A DNA stretch of 50,410 nt, taken from assembly GCA_017507005.1 (NCBI GenBank), contig JAFWBT010000033.1:1-50410 (forward strand), in the 5' to 3' direction. The position numbers and the translations under genes are program-made. The notes under the pieces were generated by a model that was not told the origin of the DNA, made no database searches, and saw only the letters and a list, made by a program, of their open reading frames with translations. The DNA comes from Clostridia bacterium (GTDB lineage: Bacteria; Bacillota; Clostridia; Christensenellales; Borkfalkiaceae). This document shows positions 7,519-15,712 of the stretch, piece after piece (within the stretch, counting starts at the first letter, position 1; each line of letters begins with the position of its first letter).

Positions 7519-8955
7519 TTATTTAGTCGCTTTACTTGTTTTAATATACTCGTCAATGGCTTTTGCCGCCACTTTCCCTGCACCCATTGCCTTGATAACG
7601 GTCGCCGCGCCCGTAGCCGCGTCGCCGCCGCAATACACGCCCTCAATCGACGTTTTACCCACTTCGTCCACCGCAATCTCTCCACGTCGCAACGTTTCCA
7701 ACCCCGGCGTCGTCGCTTTTAACAAGGGGTTGGGCGACGTACCCAGCGACATAATCACGCAATCGACGGGAATAACAAACTCGCTCCCTGCGATTTCTTT
7801 GGGAGAACGGCGTCCGCTCTCGTCCGGTTCGCCCAGCTCCATACGAATACACTCAATCCCGTTCACCCAGCCGTAAGCAGGATCACGAGGGTCGGTCGTT
7901 TCCGTTGGCAAAATACGGGTTGGATTGGTAAGCAAATCGAAAATAATGCCCTCTTCTTTCGCGTGTTCAATCTCTTCACGGCGGGCAGGCAATTCCTCCT
8001 CGCCGCGGCGGTATACGATATGCACTTCCGCCCCCAAACGCTTAGCCGTACGCGCCGCGTCCATCGCCACGTTGCCGCCACCCACGACCGCTACGCATTT
8101 GCCATGCTGAATAGGCGTATGGCTGTCCGCTCTGTACGCTTTCATCAGGTTGGAACGCGTCAAAAATTCGTTCGCGGAGTACACGCCTTTCAGGCTCTCC
8201 CCAGGGATATTCATAAACTTCGGCAAGCCCGCTCCGCTACCGATAAACACCGCGTCAAAGCCGTATTCCTCTTTCAGTTCCTCAATCGTGATAACGCGGC
8301 CGATAACCATATTCGTTTCCACTTTCACGCCGAGCGCTTTGAGATTGTCCACTTCCTTTTGCACAATCGCCTTGGGCAAACGGAATTCGGGAATCCCGTA
8401 CACGAGTACGCCGCCTGCCACGTGCAATGCCTCGAACACCGTCACTTCATAGCCCATTTTCGCCAAATCGCCCGCGCAAGTCAGCCCCGCAGGACCGCTG
8501 CCGACAACGGCTACTTTATGACCATTGAGGGGGGCAGGTACGGGTTGAACGGTGCAATTCGCGTTATGCCAGTCGGCAACGAAACGTTCCAAACGGCCGA
8601 TTCCGACCGCTTCACAGCCCGCCTTAATACCGCGCGTGCATTTGCCCTCGCACTGCGTTTCCTGCGGACAAACTCTGCCGCAAACGGCAGGCAAGGAAGA
8701 ATCTTCCGCGATAATCTGATACGCGCCTTCAAAATCGCCCTCTGCGACTTTCGCAATAAATTCGGGGATTTTGATATTGACGGGACAAGCCGCTACGCAA
8801 GGACGATTTTTACAGCCGATACAGCGTTTTGCCTCGTCGATAGCCATTTCCGCCGTGTACCCGAGCGCTACCTCGTCGAAATTTCCGTTTCGCACCGTAG
8901 GGTCTTGCGTAGGCATGGGATTTTTCAAAGGATTCATATTAAATTTAGCCGCCAT
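7519..8955 (-). CDS. nfnB: NfnB, large subunit of NADH-dependent reduced ferredoxin:NADP+ oxidoreductase (GltA-like)
   Basis: 478 residues. N-terminal Fe-S domain with two Cys sets, CIGCKNRPCVAAC (Cys45, 48, 53, 57) and CGRVCPQETQCEGKC (Cys92, 96, 102, 106). An FAD site follows (VVGSGPAGLTCA, about 150), then an NADP-binding Rossmann motif (VVGGGNVAMDAARTAKRLGA, about 290) and a C-terminal FAD part (YCGGDAATGAATV). This is the glutamate synthase small-subunit fold. Because it lies 1 nt after an NfnA-type gene, whose last codons hold its GGAGG, the pair is best read as NfnAB. NfnAB couples reduced ferredoxin and NADH to make NADPH in the cytoplasm. Some genomes label the gene gltA, but no large glutamate synthase subunit is nearby. 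Confidence 0.88.
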   Translation of the reverse strand: MAAKFNMNPLKNPMPTQDPTVRNGNFDEVALGYTAEMAIDEAKRCIGCKNRPCVAACPVNIKIPEFIAKVAEGDFEGAYQIIAEDSSLPAVCGRVCPQETQCEGKCTRGIKAGCEAVGIGRLERFVADWHNANCTVQPVPAPLNGHKVAVVGSGPAGLTCAGDLAKMGYEVTVFEALHVAGGVLVYGIPEFRLPKAIVQKEVDNLKALGVKVETNMVIGRVITIEELKEEYGFDAVFIGSGAGLPKFMNIPGESLKGVYSANEFLTRSNLMKAYRADSHTPIQHGKCVAVVGGGNVAMDAARTAKRLGAEVHIVYRRGEEELPARREEIEHAKEEGIIFDLLTNPTRILPTETTDPRDPAYGWVNGIECIRMELGEPDESGRRSPKEIAGSEFVIPVDCVIMSLGTSPNPLLKATTPGLETLRRGEIAVDEVGKTSIEGVYCGGDAATGAATVIKAMGAGKVAAKAIDEYIKTSKATK

Positions 8956-8956
8956 C

Positions 8957-9799
8957 TTATTTCACCTCCTGCTTGAACAGGTTGCACGCGTCTTCCCTTT
9001 CGTGCGTTTCAAAATCCGAATAGGTACGCGAACGGCTCATCGCCTCGTCAAAATCTATCTCGTGACCGTCAAATTCAGGCCCGTCTACGCAGGCAAACTG
9101 CATTTTTCCGCCCACCGTCAAACGGCAGCCGCCGCACATACCCGTTCCGTCAATCATAATCGGGTTCATACTCGCAATCGTTTTCACGGCGTATTCTTTC
9201 GTCGTCGCGCAAACGAATTTCATCATAATCAACGGCCCGATTGTAATCACTTCGTCAAAGCGTTCGCCCTTTTCCAACAGCTCTTTCAAAGGCACGCAAA
9301 CGTTGCCCTGACGCCCGTACGAGCCGTCGTCCGTCATCATATAAAACTCTTTGGAGCAAGCCTTAAATTCGTCCTCCAAAATCACGAGGTCTTTATTTCT
9401 AAACCCGATAATCGAGGTGACTTCCGCGCCCTGCTCGTGCAACGCCTTTGCCACGGGCAACGCAATCGCACAGCCAACGCCGCCACCGACGACGCACACC
9501 TTTTTCAAACCTTCCGTATGCGTCGGTTTGCCCAAAGGCCCGACAAAATCGGGGATAAAATCACCGACGTTTTTATGATTCAAACGCTCGGTAGAGCCGC
9601 CGACGATTTGGAAAATAATCGTAATCGTACCCTTTTCTCTATCATAACCGGCAATCGTGAGAGGGATTCTCTCGCCGTCCTCATCCACGCGCAAAATTAT
9701 AAATTGCCCGGGGAGTGCCTTTTTCGCCACAAACGGCGCTAAAATTTCCATTTGCGTCACCGTCGGATTCAGCGATTTTTTACTGATGATCTCGTACAT
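8957..9799 (-). CDS. nfnA: NfnA, FAD/[2Fe-2S] subunit of the NfnAB transhydrogenase
   Basis: 280 residues. An N-terminal ferredoxin-reductase beta-barrel contains the FAD motif RIPLTIAGYD (about 44-53). The NAD-binding part begins at VCVVGGGVGCAIALPVAKAL (about 100). A C-terminal iron-sulfur segment has GTGMCGGCRLTV and FACVDGPEFDG, matching the dihydroorotate-dehydrogenase electron-transfer-subunit fold. In the family this subunit carries the NADH side of the bifurcating complex. The start has GGAG with good spacing. It is first in the nfnAB operon, driven by a consensus promoter at 9933-9961. Confidence 0.88.
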   Translation of the reverse strand: MYEIISKKSLNPTVTQMEILAPFVAKKALPGQFIILRVDEDGERIPLTIAGYDREKGTITIIFQIVGGSTERLNHKNVGDFIPDFVGPLGKPTHTEGLKKVCVVGGGVGCAIALPVAKALHEQGAEVTSIIGFRNKDLVILEDEFKACSKEFYMMTDDGSYGRQGNVCVPLKELLEKGERFDEVITIGPLIMMKFVCATTKEYAVKTIASMNPIMIDGTGMCGGCRLTVGGKMQFACVDGPEFDGHEIDFDEAMSRSRTYSDFETHEREDACNLFKQEVK

Positions 9800-9932
9800 G
9801 GTATATCTCTCCTACAAAAAAATGTAAAATTATCCTCGATTTATCCTCTATTCTTTCGCGACGTTTTTGCACAGCGTTTTTTTGCATAATTTTATATAAT
9901 TTTGCATTGTCGCCTACAAAACCGCAGTATAT

Positions 9933-9961
9933 ATTATATCGCAATACTGTCAAATTGTCAA
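9933..9961 (-). promoter_or_regulatory. Consensus sigmaA promoter of nfnAB
   Basis: TTGACA (9961-9956), 17-nt spacer, TATAAT (9938-9933). Transcription should start near 9926, leaving a leader of about 127 nt. The leader contains a GGCGAC...GTCGC long-range pairing and the AT-rich TTGCATAATTTT element. Confidence 0.88.
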
Positions 9962-10029
9962 ACTATCCGTTATGCCTTTTTATAGAATTTATTTTTTTAC
10001 AAGTTTTTTCATTTTTTACGTTTTTTCGT

Positions 10030-10058
10030 TTGCTTTTCACACGCGTTAGTAGTATAAT
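10030..10058 (+). promoter_or_regulatory. Probable promoter of the cation/proton antiporter gene
   Basis: TATAAT at 10053-10058 preceded at 17 nt by the weak -35 TTGCTT (10030-10035). The ATG at 10090 lies about 25 nt after the predicted start. Confidence 0.6.
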
Positions 10059-10089
10059 GTCTATCGATTAAACAATATTGAGGTTTTTT

Positions 10090-11397
10090 ATGGAAACGTT
10101 ATTGGTGTTATCTATCGCCTTGCTCTCGGGTTTGCTTTTGTCCCGTTTGGCAAAGCTGTTACAGCTCCCTGCCGTAACGGCATACCTCGTTGCAGGTATC
10201 CTTATCGGCCCGTACGTACTCGGCAAACTCGGTGTGAAAGGCATCGGCTTTACAAGTATGCACGAAATCGAATCGCTGTCGATCATTTGCGACGTTGCAC
10301 TCGGCTTTATTGCCTTTTCGATTGGCAACGAGTTCCGTTTATCGCAGCTGAAAAAAATCGGTAAGCAAGCAACGATTGTCGGCGTATTACAAGCGGTAAT
10401 CACCACGCTGCTCGTAGACGCCGCGCTGATTGTTTTCCATTTGATTGCCCCCGACAAGCTCCCCTTGCCCGCGGCAATCGTTTTGGGCGCTATCGCCTCG
10501 GCAACCGCACCTGCGGCTACGCTCATGGTCGTAAAACAGTATAAGGCGAAAGGCCCCGTAACGGATATACTCTTGCCTGTCGTTGCTCTCGACGACGCGG
10601 TGGGGCTCGTCCTTTTCTCCGTGTCGTTCGGCGTGGCAAAAGCGTTGAATTCCACGGCTGGTTTGGACGTTATCTCCGTCGCTATTGAGCCGCTCTTGGA
10701 AGTAATCTTCTCGCTCGGGCTTGGCTCGCTGATGGGACTTTTATTCCATTTCTGCGAACGGTTTTTCCACTCCCGTTCCAAGCGTTTGTCCGTGTCCATT
10801 GCGTTCGTACTCTTGACGATTGCGATTGCTATGATTGATTTTGAGCTTGGCGGCGTACATATCCGTTTCTCCTCCTTGCTCGTTTGTATGATGCTGGGTA
10901 CGGTGTTCTGTAATATCTGTGATTTCTCCGAAGAATTGATGGAAAGAGTAGACCGTTGGACGGCGCCCTTGTTCGTATTATTCTTCGTGTTCAGCGGCGC
11001 GGAGTTGGAATTGTCGGTGTTTGCCGACGTTACCATCGTCCTCGTCGGTGTCGTTTATATCCTCAGCCGCTCGGCAGGTAAATACAGCGGCGCGTTCCTC
11101 AGCTCTAAACTCGCAAAATGCGACGACAAAATCGTAAAATATCTCGGCATTACCCTTTTGCCGCAGGCAGGCGTTGCGCTCGGTATGGCGAGCATGGCAA
11201 TGGAGCTGGGTGAAATGGGCAGAATTATCGCAAACATCACGCTGTTCGCCGTACTTGTTTACGAACTCATCGGGCCGATGCTGACGAAGATTGCGCTCTT
11301 GAAAGCAGGCGATATCAATCCCGAAGGCAAGACCAGCGCCCGTCACGAACACGCCGAAAAGCACGGCTTGTTCCACCATATCAAGAAAAAGAACTAA
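10090..11397 (+). CDS. CPA2-family cation:proton antiporter (Kef/NapA-like, no RCK domain)
   Basis: 435 residues with about 12-13 hydrophobic segments and no soluble C-terminal TrkA-N domain, unlike full-length KefB/KefC. The Na+/H+ exchanger core is clear. TM4 contains the ATAPAAT breaking motif (about 138-144), and TM5 contains LDDAVGL with adjacent Asp168-Asp169. A DD pair marks electrogenic members such as NapA and NhaA; electroneutral members usually have ND. Start: ATG at 10090 with GAGG 6 nt upstream. It is divergent from nfnAB and convergent with lysC, so it is probably a single-gene transcript. Likely role: sodium or potassium efflux and pH homeostasis at the cytoplasmic membrane. 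The ion is not readable from sequence. Confidence 0.87.
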   Translation: METLLVLSIALLSGLLLSRLAKLLQLPAVTAYLVAGILIGPYVLGKLGVKGIGFTSMHEIESLSIICDVALGFIAFSIGNEFRLSQLKKIGKQATIVGVLQAVITTLLVDAALIVFHLIAPDKLPLPAAIVLGAIASATAPAATLMVVKQYKAKGPVTDILLPVVALDDAVGLVLFSVSFGVAKALNSTAGLDVISVAIEPLLEVIFSLGLGSLMGLLFHFCERFFHSRSKRLSVSIAFVLLTIAIAMIDFELGGVHIRFSSLLVCMMLGTVFCNICDFSEELMERVDRWTAPLFVLFFVFSGAELELSVFADVTIVLVGVVYILSRSAGKYSGAFLSSKLAKCDDKIVKYLGITLLPQAGVALGMASMAMELGEMGRIIANITLFAVLVYELIGPMLTKIALLKAGDINPEGKTSARHEHAEKHGLFHHIKKKN

Positions 11398-11458
11398 TCG
11401 CGAAAGTCGGCAGACAAAACTCGCAGGGATTATACCCCAAAAAACACAAAATAAAGCA

Positions 11459-11500
11459 GGCAGGTACGCGTTCAATCGCATACCTGCCCTTTTCTTTATT
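11459..11500 (+). terminator. Intrinsic terminator of the antiporter gene
   Basis: GGCAGGTA (11459-11466) pairs with TACCTGCC (11481-11488), followed by CTTTTCTTTATTT on the plus strand. Confidence 0.8.
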
Positions 11501-11504
11501 TAAA

Positions 11505-11573
11505 AACACGCCACCATGTACGAGTTTATTATTTATTCCAAATAAACGCGCACATGGTGGCTTTATTTTTTAT
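11505..11573. terminator. Bidirectional terminator between the antiporter and lysC
   Basis: GCCACCATGT (11510-11519) and ACATGGTGGC (11552-11561) form a perfect 10-bp stem extended by GTTTATT/AATAAAC. It has TTTATTTTTTA on the plus side and GTTTTTAAATAAAG on the minus side. It sits between two convergent genes and closes the minus transcript after the lysC stop at 11598. Confidence 0.82.
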
Positions 11574-11597
11574 TCAACGCATACCTGCTGCTATCGT

Positions 11598-12914
11598 TTA
11601 GGCGTTTTCAATCAAGCCGCGATACACCGCCTTAACGCTGTCTTTGAGCTGATTGTCCTCAATACCGATAATGATATTACACTCGCTAATGCTCTGATAA
11701 ATGGTCTTAACGTTGATTTCGTTTTCCCGCAAAGCGTTAAATATCTTTGCCAAAATCCCTACTTTACCCGATAAATTATGCCCGATAATCGCGAGCAAGG
11801 CTATCTTTTCATACCCTTTCACCTTATCCGCATCAATTCGCGCCGTCAGCACCTTGACAAATTCCTCAAAGGCAATTTCTTTGTACTGCGAACGCTCCAC
11901 AAAAAAGCACAGATTATCCAAGCCCGAATGCGTATGGGAAATATTGATATGGTATTCCTCGAACACCGCCGTCACCTTTTTCACGAACCCGAGCTGTTTA
12001 TCCAGCATAGTTTTCGCGATTTGGATACAGGTATAATCGTTCTTGCCCGTAATACAAGTAATCGTTTCCTTTTCCGACACTTCCGTGCGCTTTTGCAAAA
12101 TCTGCGTACCCGCAAGCTCGGGCTGAAAGCTATTCTTAATCACGATGGGGATAGGTCTTTCGTAGATAGGCAACAACGTCTCCGCGTGCAGCACCGACGC
12201 GCCCATGTACGACATTTCGCGCAGTTCTCTAAAAGATACCTGCTCCACTTTTTTACTGTTTTCAATCACTTTCGGATCGCTGACGTAAATCCCGTCCACA
12301 TCCGTCCAATTTTCGTACAAATCACACTCGAACACGCGCGCCACTAGCGAGCCTGTAATATCGCTACCGCCGCGGCTGAACGTCTTGATATGCCCGTCCT
12401 CGTCCAAGCCGTAAAAACCGGGAATAACACACCGCCCCTCTACGCGGAGTTTCTTCGCGCAAGCGAGCGTTTCCGCAACGTCCAGTTCCCCTTTTTTAAA
12501 ACGGATAAACTGCGCCGCGTCTAAAAATGCGCAGTCCAAATAGCTCGCAATCAGCCGCGCGTTGAGGTATTCCCCGCGCGAAAGGACGAAATCCAAGTTC
12601 GCCTCCGACGATTGCAGTTGTTGACGCATTGCGCTCAATTCCTCTTCAATCGGGAAATCCTTCGTCAGCGTTGCAATCTCACGGAAGGTATCCGCTATCT
12701 CGCCAAACGCCGCCGCAAAACGCGTTTCATCAAAACGGTTGTGATAGCAATCCAACAGCAAATCGGTGACCTTTCGTCCGTTTTTATTCTTTTTCCCAGG
12801 CGCGGAAACGACGACGAATTGCCGCTGCTCTTCCGCCTGCACAATGGCGCAACATCTACGAATATTTTCACTATTCGCTAGCGAAGTTCCGCCAAATTTA
12901 CACACTTTTATCAT
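11598..12914 (-). CDS. lysC: Aspartate kinase
   Basis: 438 residues. The amino-acid kinase domain starts with KFGGTSLAN (residues 6-14). FSRGGSDITGSLVARVF and the NWTDVDGIYVSDP motif follow around residues 185-220. Two ACT regions form the C-terminal third (TCIQIAKTMLDKQLGF and LLAIIGHNLSGKVGILAKIF), the site of feedback regulation by lysine or threonine. It phosphorylates aspartate, the first step to lysine, threonine, methionine and diaminopimelate. It lies 65 nt after the GH130 gene with no clear promoter between them, so read-through from the GH130 promoter is possible. No lysine-riboswitch architecture fits in that short gap. Confidence 0.93.
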   Translation of the reverse strand: MIKVCKFGGTSLANSENIRRCCAIVQAEEQRQFVVVSAPGKKNKNGRKVTDLLLDCYHNRFDETRFAAAFGEIADTFREIATLTKDFPIEEELSAMRQQLQSSEANLDFVLSRGEYLNARLIASYLDCAFLDAAQFIRFKKGELDVAETLACAKKLRVEGRCVIPGFYGLDEDGHIKTFSRGGSDITGSLVARVFECDLYENWTDVDGIYVSDPKVIENSKKVEQVSFRELREMSYMGASVLHAETLLPIYERPIPIVIKNSFQPELAGTQILQKRTEVSEKETITCITGKNDYTCIQIAKTMLDKQLGFVKKVTAVFEEYHINISHTHSGLDNLCFFVERSQYKEIAFEEFVKVLTARIDADKVKGYEKIALLAIIGHNLSGKVGILAKIFNALRENEINVKTIYQSISECNIIIGIEDNQLKDSVKAVYRGLIENA

Positions 12915-12979
12915 AGTTTTTCCTGCTTTTATCCGTTATTGCCGCTCTCTACGCACTCCTCGCCAAACGCCGCGCCGCG

Positions 12980-14020
12980 TTAAATTTTGCACTCCGTCAT
13001 AAGATAGTTTACGAGTTCGTTAAAATCGCACGTTGCCAAGCCGATATACGTGTCCGCGGTGCCGTAATATACGTACAACGTGCCGTCTTTCACTACCGTA
13101 CCCGTCGGGAACACGCAGCCCTCGTAAATACCGCAAGTTTCATAGTCGTGTTCAGGCTCCATCAAGAAATCTTTGGTACGCGCAATAATCTTGCGAGGAT
13201 CGTTCAAATCCATCATCACCGCACCCACACGATAGATACCTTTGTCGTCCACGCCGTGATAGAGCATAAACCAACCCTTATCCGTCTTAATAGGAGGCGT
13301 ACCGCCACCCATACGCTGGGTTTCCCACCACTGCTCGCCCGTCATTAAAAGCTCGGGTTTGTCGTATTCGATAAGGTCGTCACCGAACGAAATCCAAATA
13401 GACGGCATCTTCACGCCCACGTTTTTGAACTTCGGACGGCTAATCATCGCGTACCTGCCCCCTATCTTTTCAGGGAAAAGGTATACGTCTCTATCGTCCA
13501 CCGTCGCTTCCGTAATACGGCCAAATTTCTTATACACCTTAAAATCTTTCGTTGCCGCAAGGTAGGTGACGGTGATATTATCTTTTGCAAACGCAGGCAG
13601 CGTTTCGCCGCTCACGTCCGTTTCGTCCATATACGTAGGCGCTTTGGAAACACCCTCGACGTATTCCACGAGCCAATATTGCCCAGGCGCATACGCCCTT
13701 GCCGCGTACGTGAGATAGTACATATCCCCAATCTTCATAAGACGAGGATCTTCCACACAACCGCCGTCTGCCTCTTCGTGACTGCCTGCAAAAACAGGCT
13801 CATCGCTCTGGCGAACAAAGTTAATACCGTCCTTACTCGTTGCCAAGCCAAGCTTGATTTGGTGTCTTACGTCGTTGCCTGCCGCGCGATAAAGCATAAC
13901 GAATTCTTCGTTTTTATCGTCGTAAATCACCGCAGGATTCAAAACGCAGCGTTCTTCCCACTGATTTGCAGGATTAGGCTTTAAGATAGGATTGCCTTCG
14001 TATTTTTTGAGTTTCATCAT
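12980..14020 (-). CDS. GH130-family mannoside phosphorylase or mannosidase
   Basis: 346 residues without a signal peptide, so cytoplasmic. The five-bladed propeller motifs of GH130 are visible: NPILKPNP near the N-terminus, ERCVLNPAVIYD, CVEDPRL with the catalytic Asp (about residue 90), QRMGGGTPPIKTDKGW and IYEGCVFPTG, ending in YYGTADTYIGLAT. GH130 enzymes act on beta-1,4- or beta-1,2-mannosides, mostly as inverting phosphorylases that release mannose 1-phosphate. The substrate could be mannosyl-glucose, mannooligosaccharide or Man-GlcNAc from N-glycans and cannot be fixed here. The gene has its own promoter with a symmetric element at the transcription start. It follows the beta-mannosidase and phosphoesterase genes of the same strand. 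Confidence 0.88.
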   Translation of the reverse strand: MMKLKKYEGNPILKPNPANQWEERCVLNPAVIYDDKNEEFVMLYRAAGNDVRHQIKLGLATSKDGINFVRQSDEPVFAGSHEEADGGCVEDPRLMKIGDMYYLTYAARAYAPGQYWLVEYVEGVSKAPTYMDETDVSGETLPAFAKDNITVTYLAATKDFKVYKKFGRITEATVDDRDVYLFPEKIGGRYAMISRPKFKNVGVKMPSIWISFGDDLIEYDKPELLMTGEQWWETQRMGGGTPPIKTDKGWFMLYHGVDDKGIYRVGAVMMDLNDPRKIIARTKDFLMEPEHDYETCGIYEGCVFPTGTVVKDGTLYVYYGTADTYIGLATCDFNELVNYLMTECKI

Positions 14021-14047
14021 TGTTTTCTCCTTGAAAATCGTATCATT

Positions 14048-14071
14048 GCATAATTTTGCATTTAATTATGC
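14048..14071. promoter_or_regulatory. Inverted repeat at the GH130 transcription start (candidate operator)
   Basis: GCATAATT, 8 nt, AATTATGC: a perfect 8-bp inverted repeat covering about +1 to +24 of the GH130 transcript. This position suits a repressor roadblock. Confidence 0.45.
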
Positions 14072-14077
14072 GATTTT

Positions 14078-14106
14078 ATTATAGCATATTCCATTACCTT
14101 TTTCAA
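14078..14106 (-). promoter_or_regulatory. Promoter of the GH130 gene (and perhaps lysC)
   Basis: TTGAAA (14106-14101), 17-nt spacer, TATAAT (14083-14078) on the minus strand. Transcription should start near 14071. Confidence 0.82.
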
Positions 14107-14118
14107 CCGTTCTGCTAT

Positions 14119-14148
14119 AAAAAAACCTCGAACGAGTCGAGGTTTTTT
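14119..14148 (-). terminator. Intrinsic terminator after the phosphoesterase lipoprotein
   Basis: ACCTCGA and TCGAGGT flank a 5-nt loop, with TTTTTTT on the minus side and TTTTTT on the plus side. It closes the long minus-strand carbohydrate operon about 50 nt after the stop at 14198. Confidence 0.85.
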
Positions 14149-14197
14149 ACGTTTTTTATACAGTTATGGTTGTTCCCAAACAACGATTTCGCCTTGT

Positions 14198-15679
14198 TTA
14201 CTGCCCAAAATCGTAAAGATGAATATATCCGTCTATAATCGAGCCGTCTTGTTTCGAGAGAACGATTGCCGTGCCGCCCATAAGCGGCGTGCCTTTCTCT
14301 TCCGTTTTAGTGTTTACTACGATAGAGCCATCATCAAGCTGGATATTATAACGATCGTACTGCGAAGATTTCTGTCCGTACTGATAACGCACCCCTTCTA
14401 ATACGATACTCGCGCTGTTACAATGCTCGTGACCGACAAAGTGAGAGTCTACGCCCAGTTCTTTCACTCTTTTCGCCAGCGTGTACGTAGTGTCCCAAGG
14501 TCCTTTCAGCATTGCGCCGATAAACCCAAAATCGCCCTCTTCCGCACTTTCCAACGTATCCAAATTCACGGGATTTTCCAACGACGAACCGCTAACGTAC
14601 AAATCGTTGTATTCGTCGTACTTTTCAAACGCTTTTCTAAACTGCGCGATTTGGATATGGTACGCCAACGAAAATTTGGTGTCCGGCGAACAGCTCTTGA
14701 TTTCTTCGATAGAGTTTATAAACCACATCTTTTGGTCGTCGCCAAAGCCTGCATCCTTTTGTATCTTGGGCAAGCTTGCCTCACTCGCGCCGCCGCAACC
14801 GTTAGAATCGAGCATATAGAACACACGCATCAATTCGCCACCCTGTTCAATGCCGACGCTGTAATTGCCGTTACCTGTCAAATCGCCCTGCTTGAACAAG
14901 CAATATTCCGCCGCCTCAAACTGCTGACATTGCCAATCTACGCCCATTTCACTCTCGTTGTCGTGGTTGCCAAAAACGGGTGCCCAAGGCGTCTTTAAGG
15001 TTTCCATAAAACGAATTAAATCTTTCAAAATACTGCCGTTAGGGTCAAATTTACCATACACGACGTCACCCGTGATAAGAATAAGGTCGGGATTCGTTGC
15101 GTTCACCGCGTCGCGGATATAGCGATAGCAAAGTTCTTCTGCCGAGCCGTAATTCATAATCTGCGTATCCGAAAGCTGTAACACGACGGGATCTCTATCC
15201 GCTTCCACCTCGACGACGAAATCAACGAGGTCGTTATTCGTGATATACGCGCCGCAATCACAATAGTACGCCATACCGTTTACGCCGTCCGAAAGCGTGC
15301 CGTAGCTATGCCCGGGCGCCGTGCCGTATTCCACTTCGCACGTCGTACATACGGGCAACGATTCGCAGTCTGCCGCCTCGCCCGTGTGTTTTGCATAATC
15401 CCCGAGCTTACCGCACGAACATACGCGCCAATGCCCCGTCTTGTTCGACTTCCAGTCCCCTTCATAAACGCAGGTGTGCTCTTCCGACGACGTTTCTTCT
15501 TCCGATTCGGACGAAGTTTCCGTTTCTGCACCCGAGGACGTTTCCACTATCGAGGAATTTTCCGTCGGCGCAGAGCTTTCTTTGCCGCCGCCTAAAAAGC
15601 TCAAATCGCACGCCGCTAACGAGCCGATACTAAGTACGCTTGCAATAAGGATTGCCAACGCTTTGCGTAATTTTTTCAT
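14198..15679 (-). CDS. Metallophosphoesterase lipoprotein with Cys/His-rich N-terminal segment
   Basis: 493 residues. Lipobox LAAC (Cys24) is followed by an S/E/T-rich spacer (25-67). A segment with repeated Cys and His pairs (CSCGK, CESLPVCTTC, CDCGAY; residues 68-144) comes next, then a calcineurin-like phosphoesterase domain. Its metal motifs are SDTQ (Asp171, Gln173), GDVV (Asp205), GNHDN (Asn238-His239) and a late GHEH. The first motif has Gln where D-x-H is most common. It should be anchored outside the membrane and hydrolyse a phosphate ester or diester. It is the last gene of the run of carbohydrate genes, 33 nt after the beta-mannosidase, so it may dephosphorylate a sugar released during glycan breakdown. 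Confidence 0.85.
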   Translation of the reverse strand: MKKLRKALAILIASVLSIGSLAACDLSFLGGGKESSAPTENSSIVETSSGAETETSSESEEETSSEEHTCVYEGDWKSNKTGHWRVCSCGKLGDYAKHTGEAADCESLPVCTTCEVEYGTAPGHSYGTLSDGVNGMAYYCDCGAYITNNDLVDFVVEVEADRDPVVLQLSDTQIMNYGSAEELCYRYIRDAVNATNPDLILITGDVVYGKFDPNGSILKDLIRFMETLKTPWAPVFGNHDNESEMGVDWQCQQFEAAEYCLFKQGDLTGNGNYSVGIEQGGELMRVFYMLDSNGCGGASEASLPKIQKDAGFGDDQKMWFINSIEEIKSCSPDTKFSLAYHIQIAQFRKAFEKYDEYNDLYVSGSSLENPVNLDTLESAEEGDFGFIGAMLKGPWDTTYTLAKRVKELGVDSHFVGHEHCNSASIVLEGVRYQYGQKSSQYDRYNIQLDDGSIVVNTKTEEKGTPLMGGTAIVLSKQDGSIIDGYIHLYDFGQ

Positions 15680-15712
15680 TATTTTCTCCTTCCTTATCTT
15701 TTCTAATACGGC

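Noticed and set aside
12915-12979. Lysine riboswitch in front of lysC
   Set aside because: The gap to the GH130 gene is only 65 nt, far too short for the roughly 170-nt lysine riboswitch, and no matching helices are seen.
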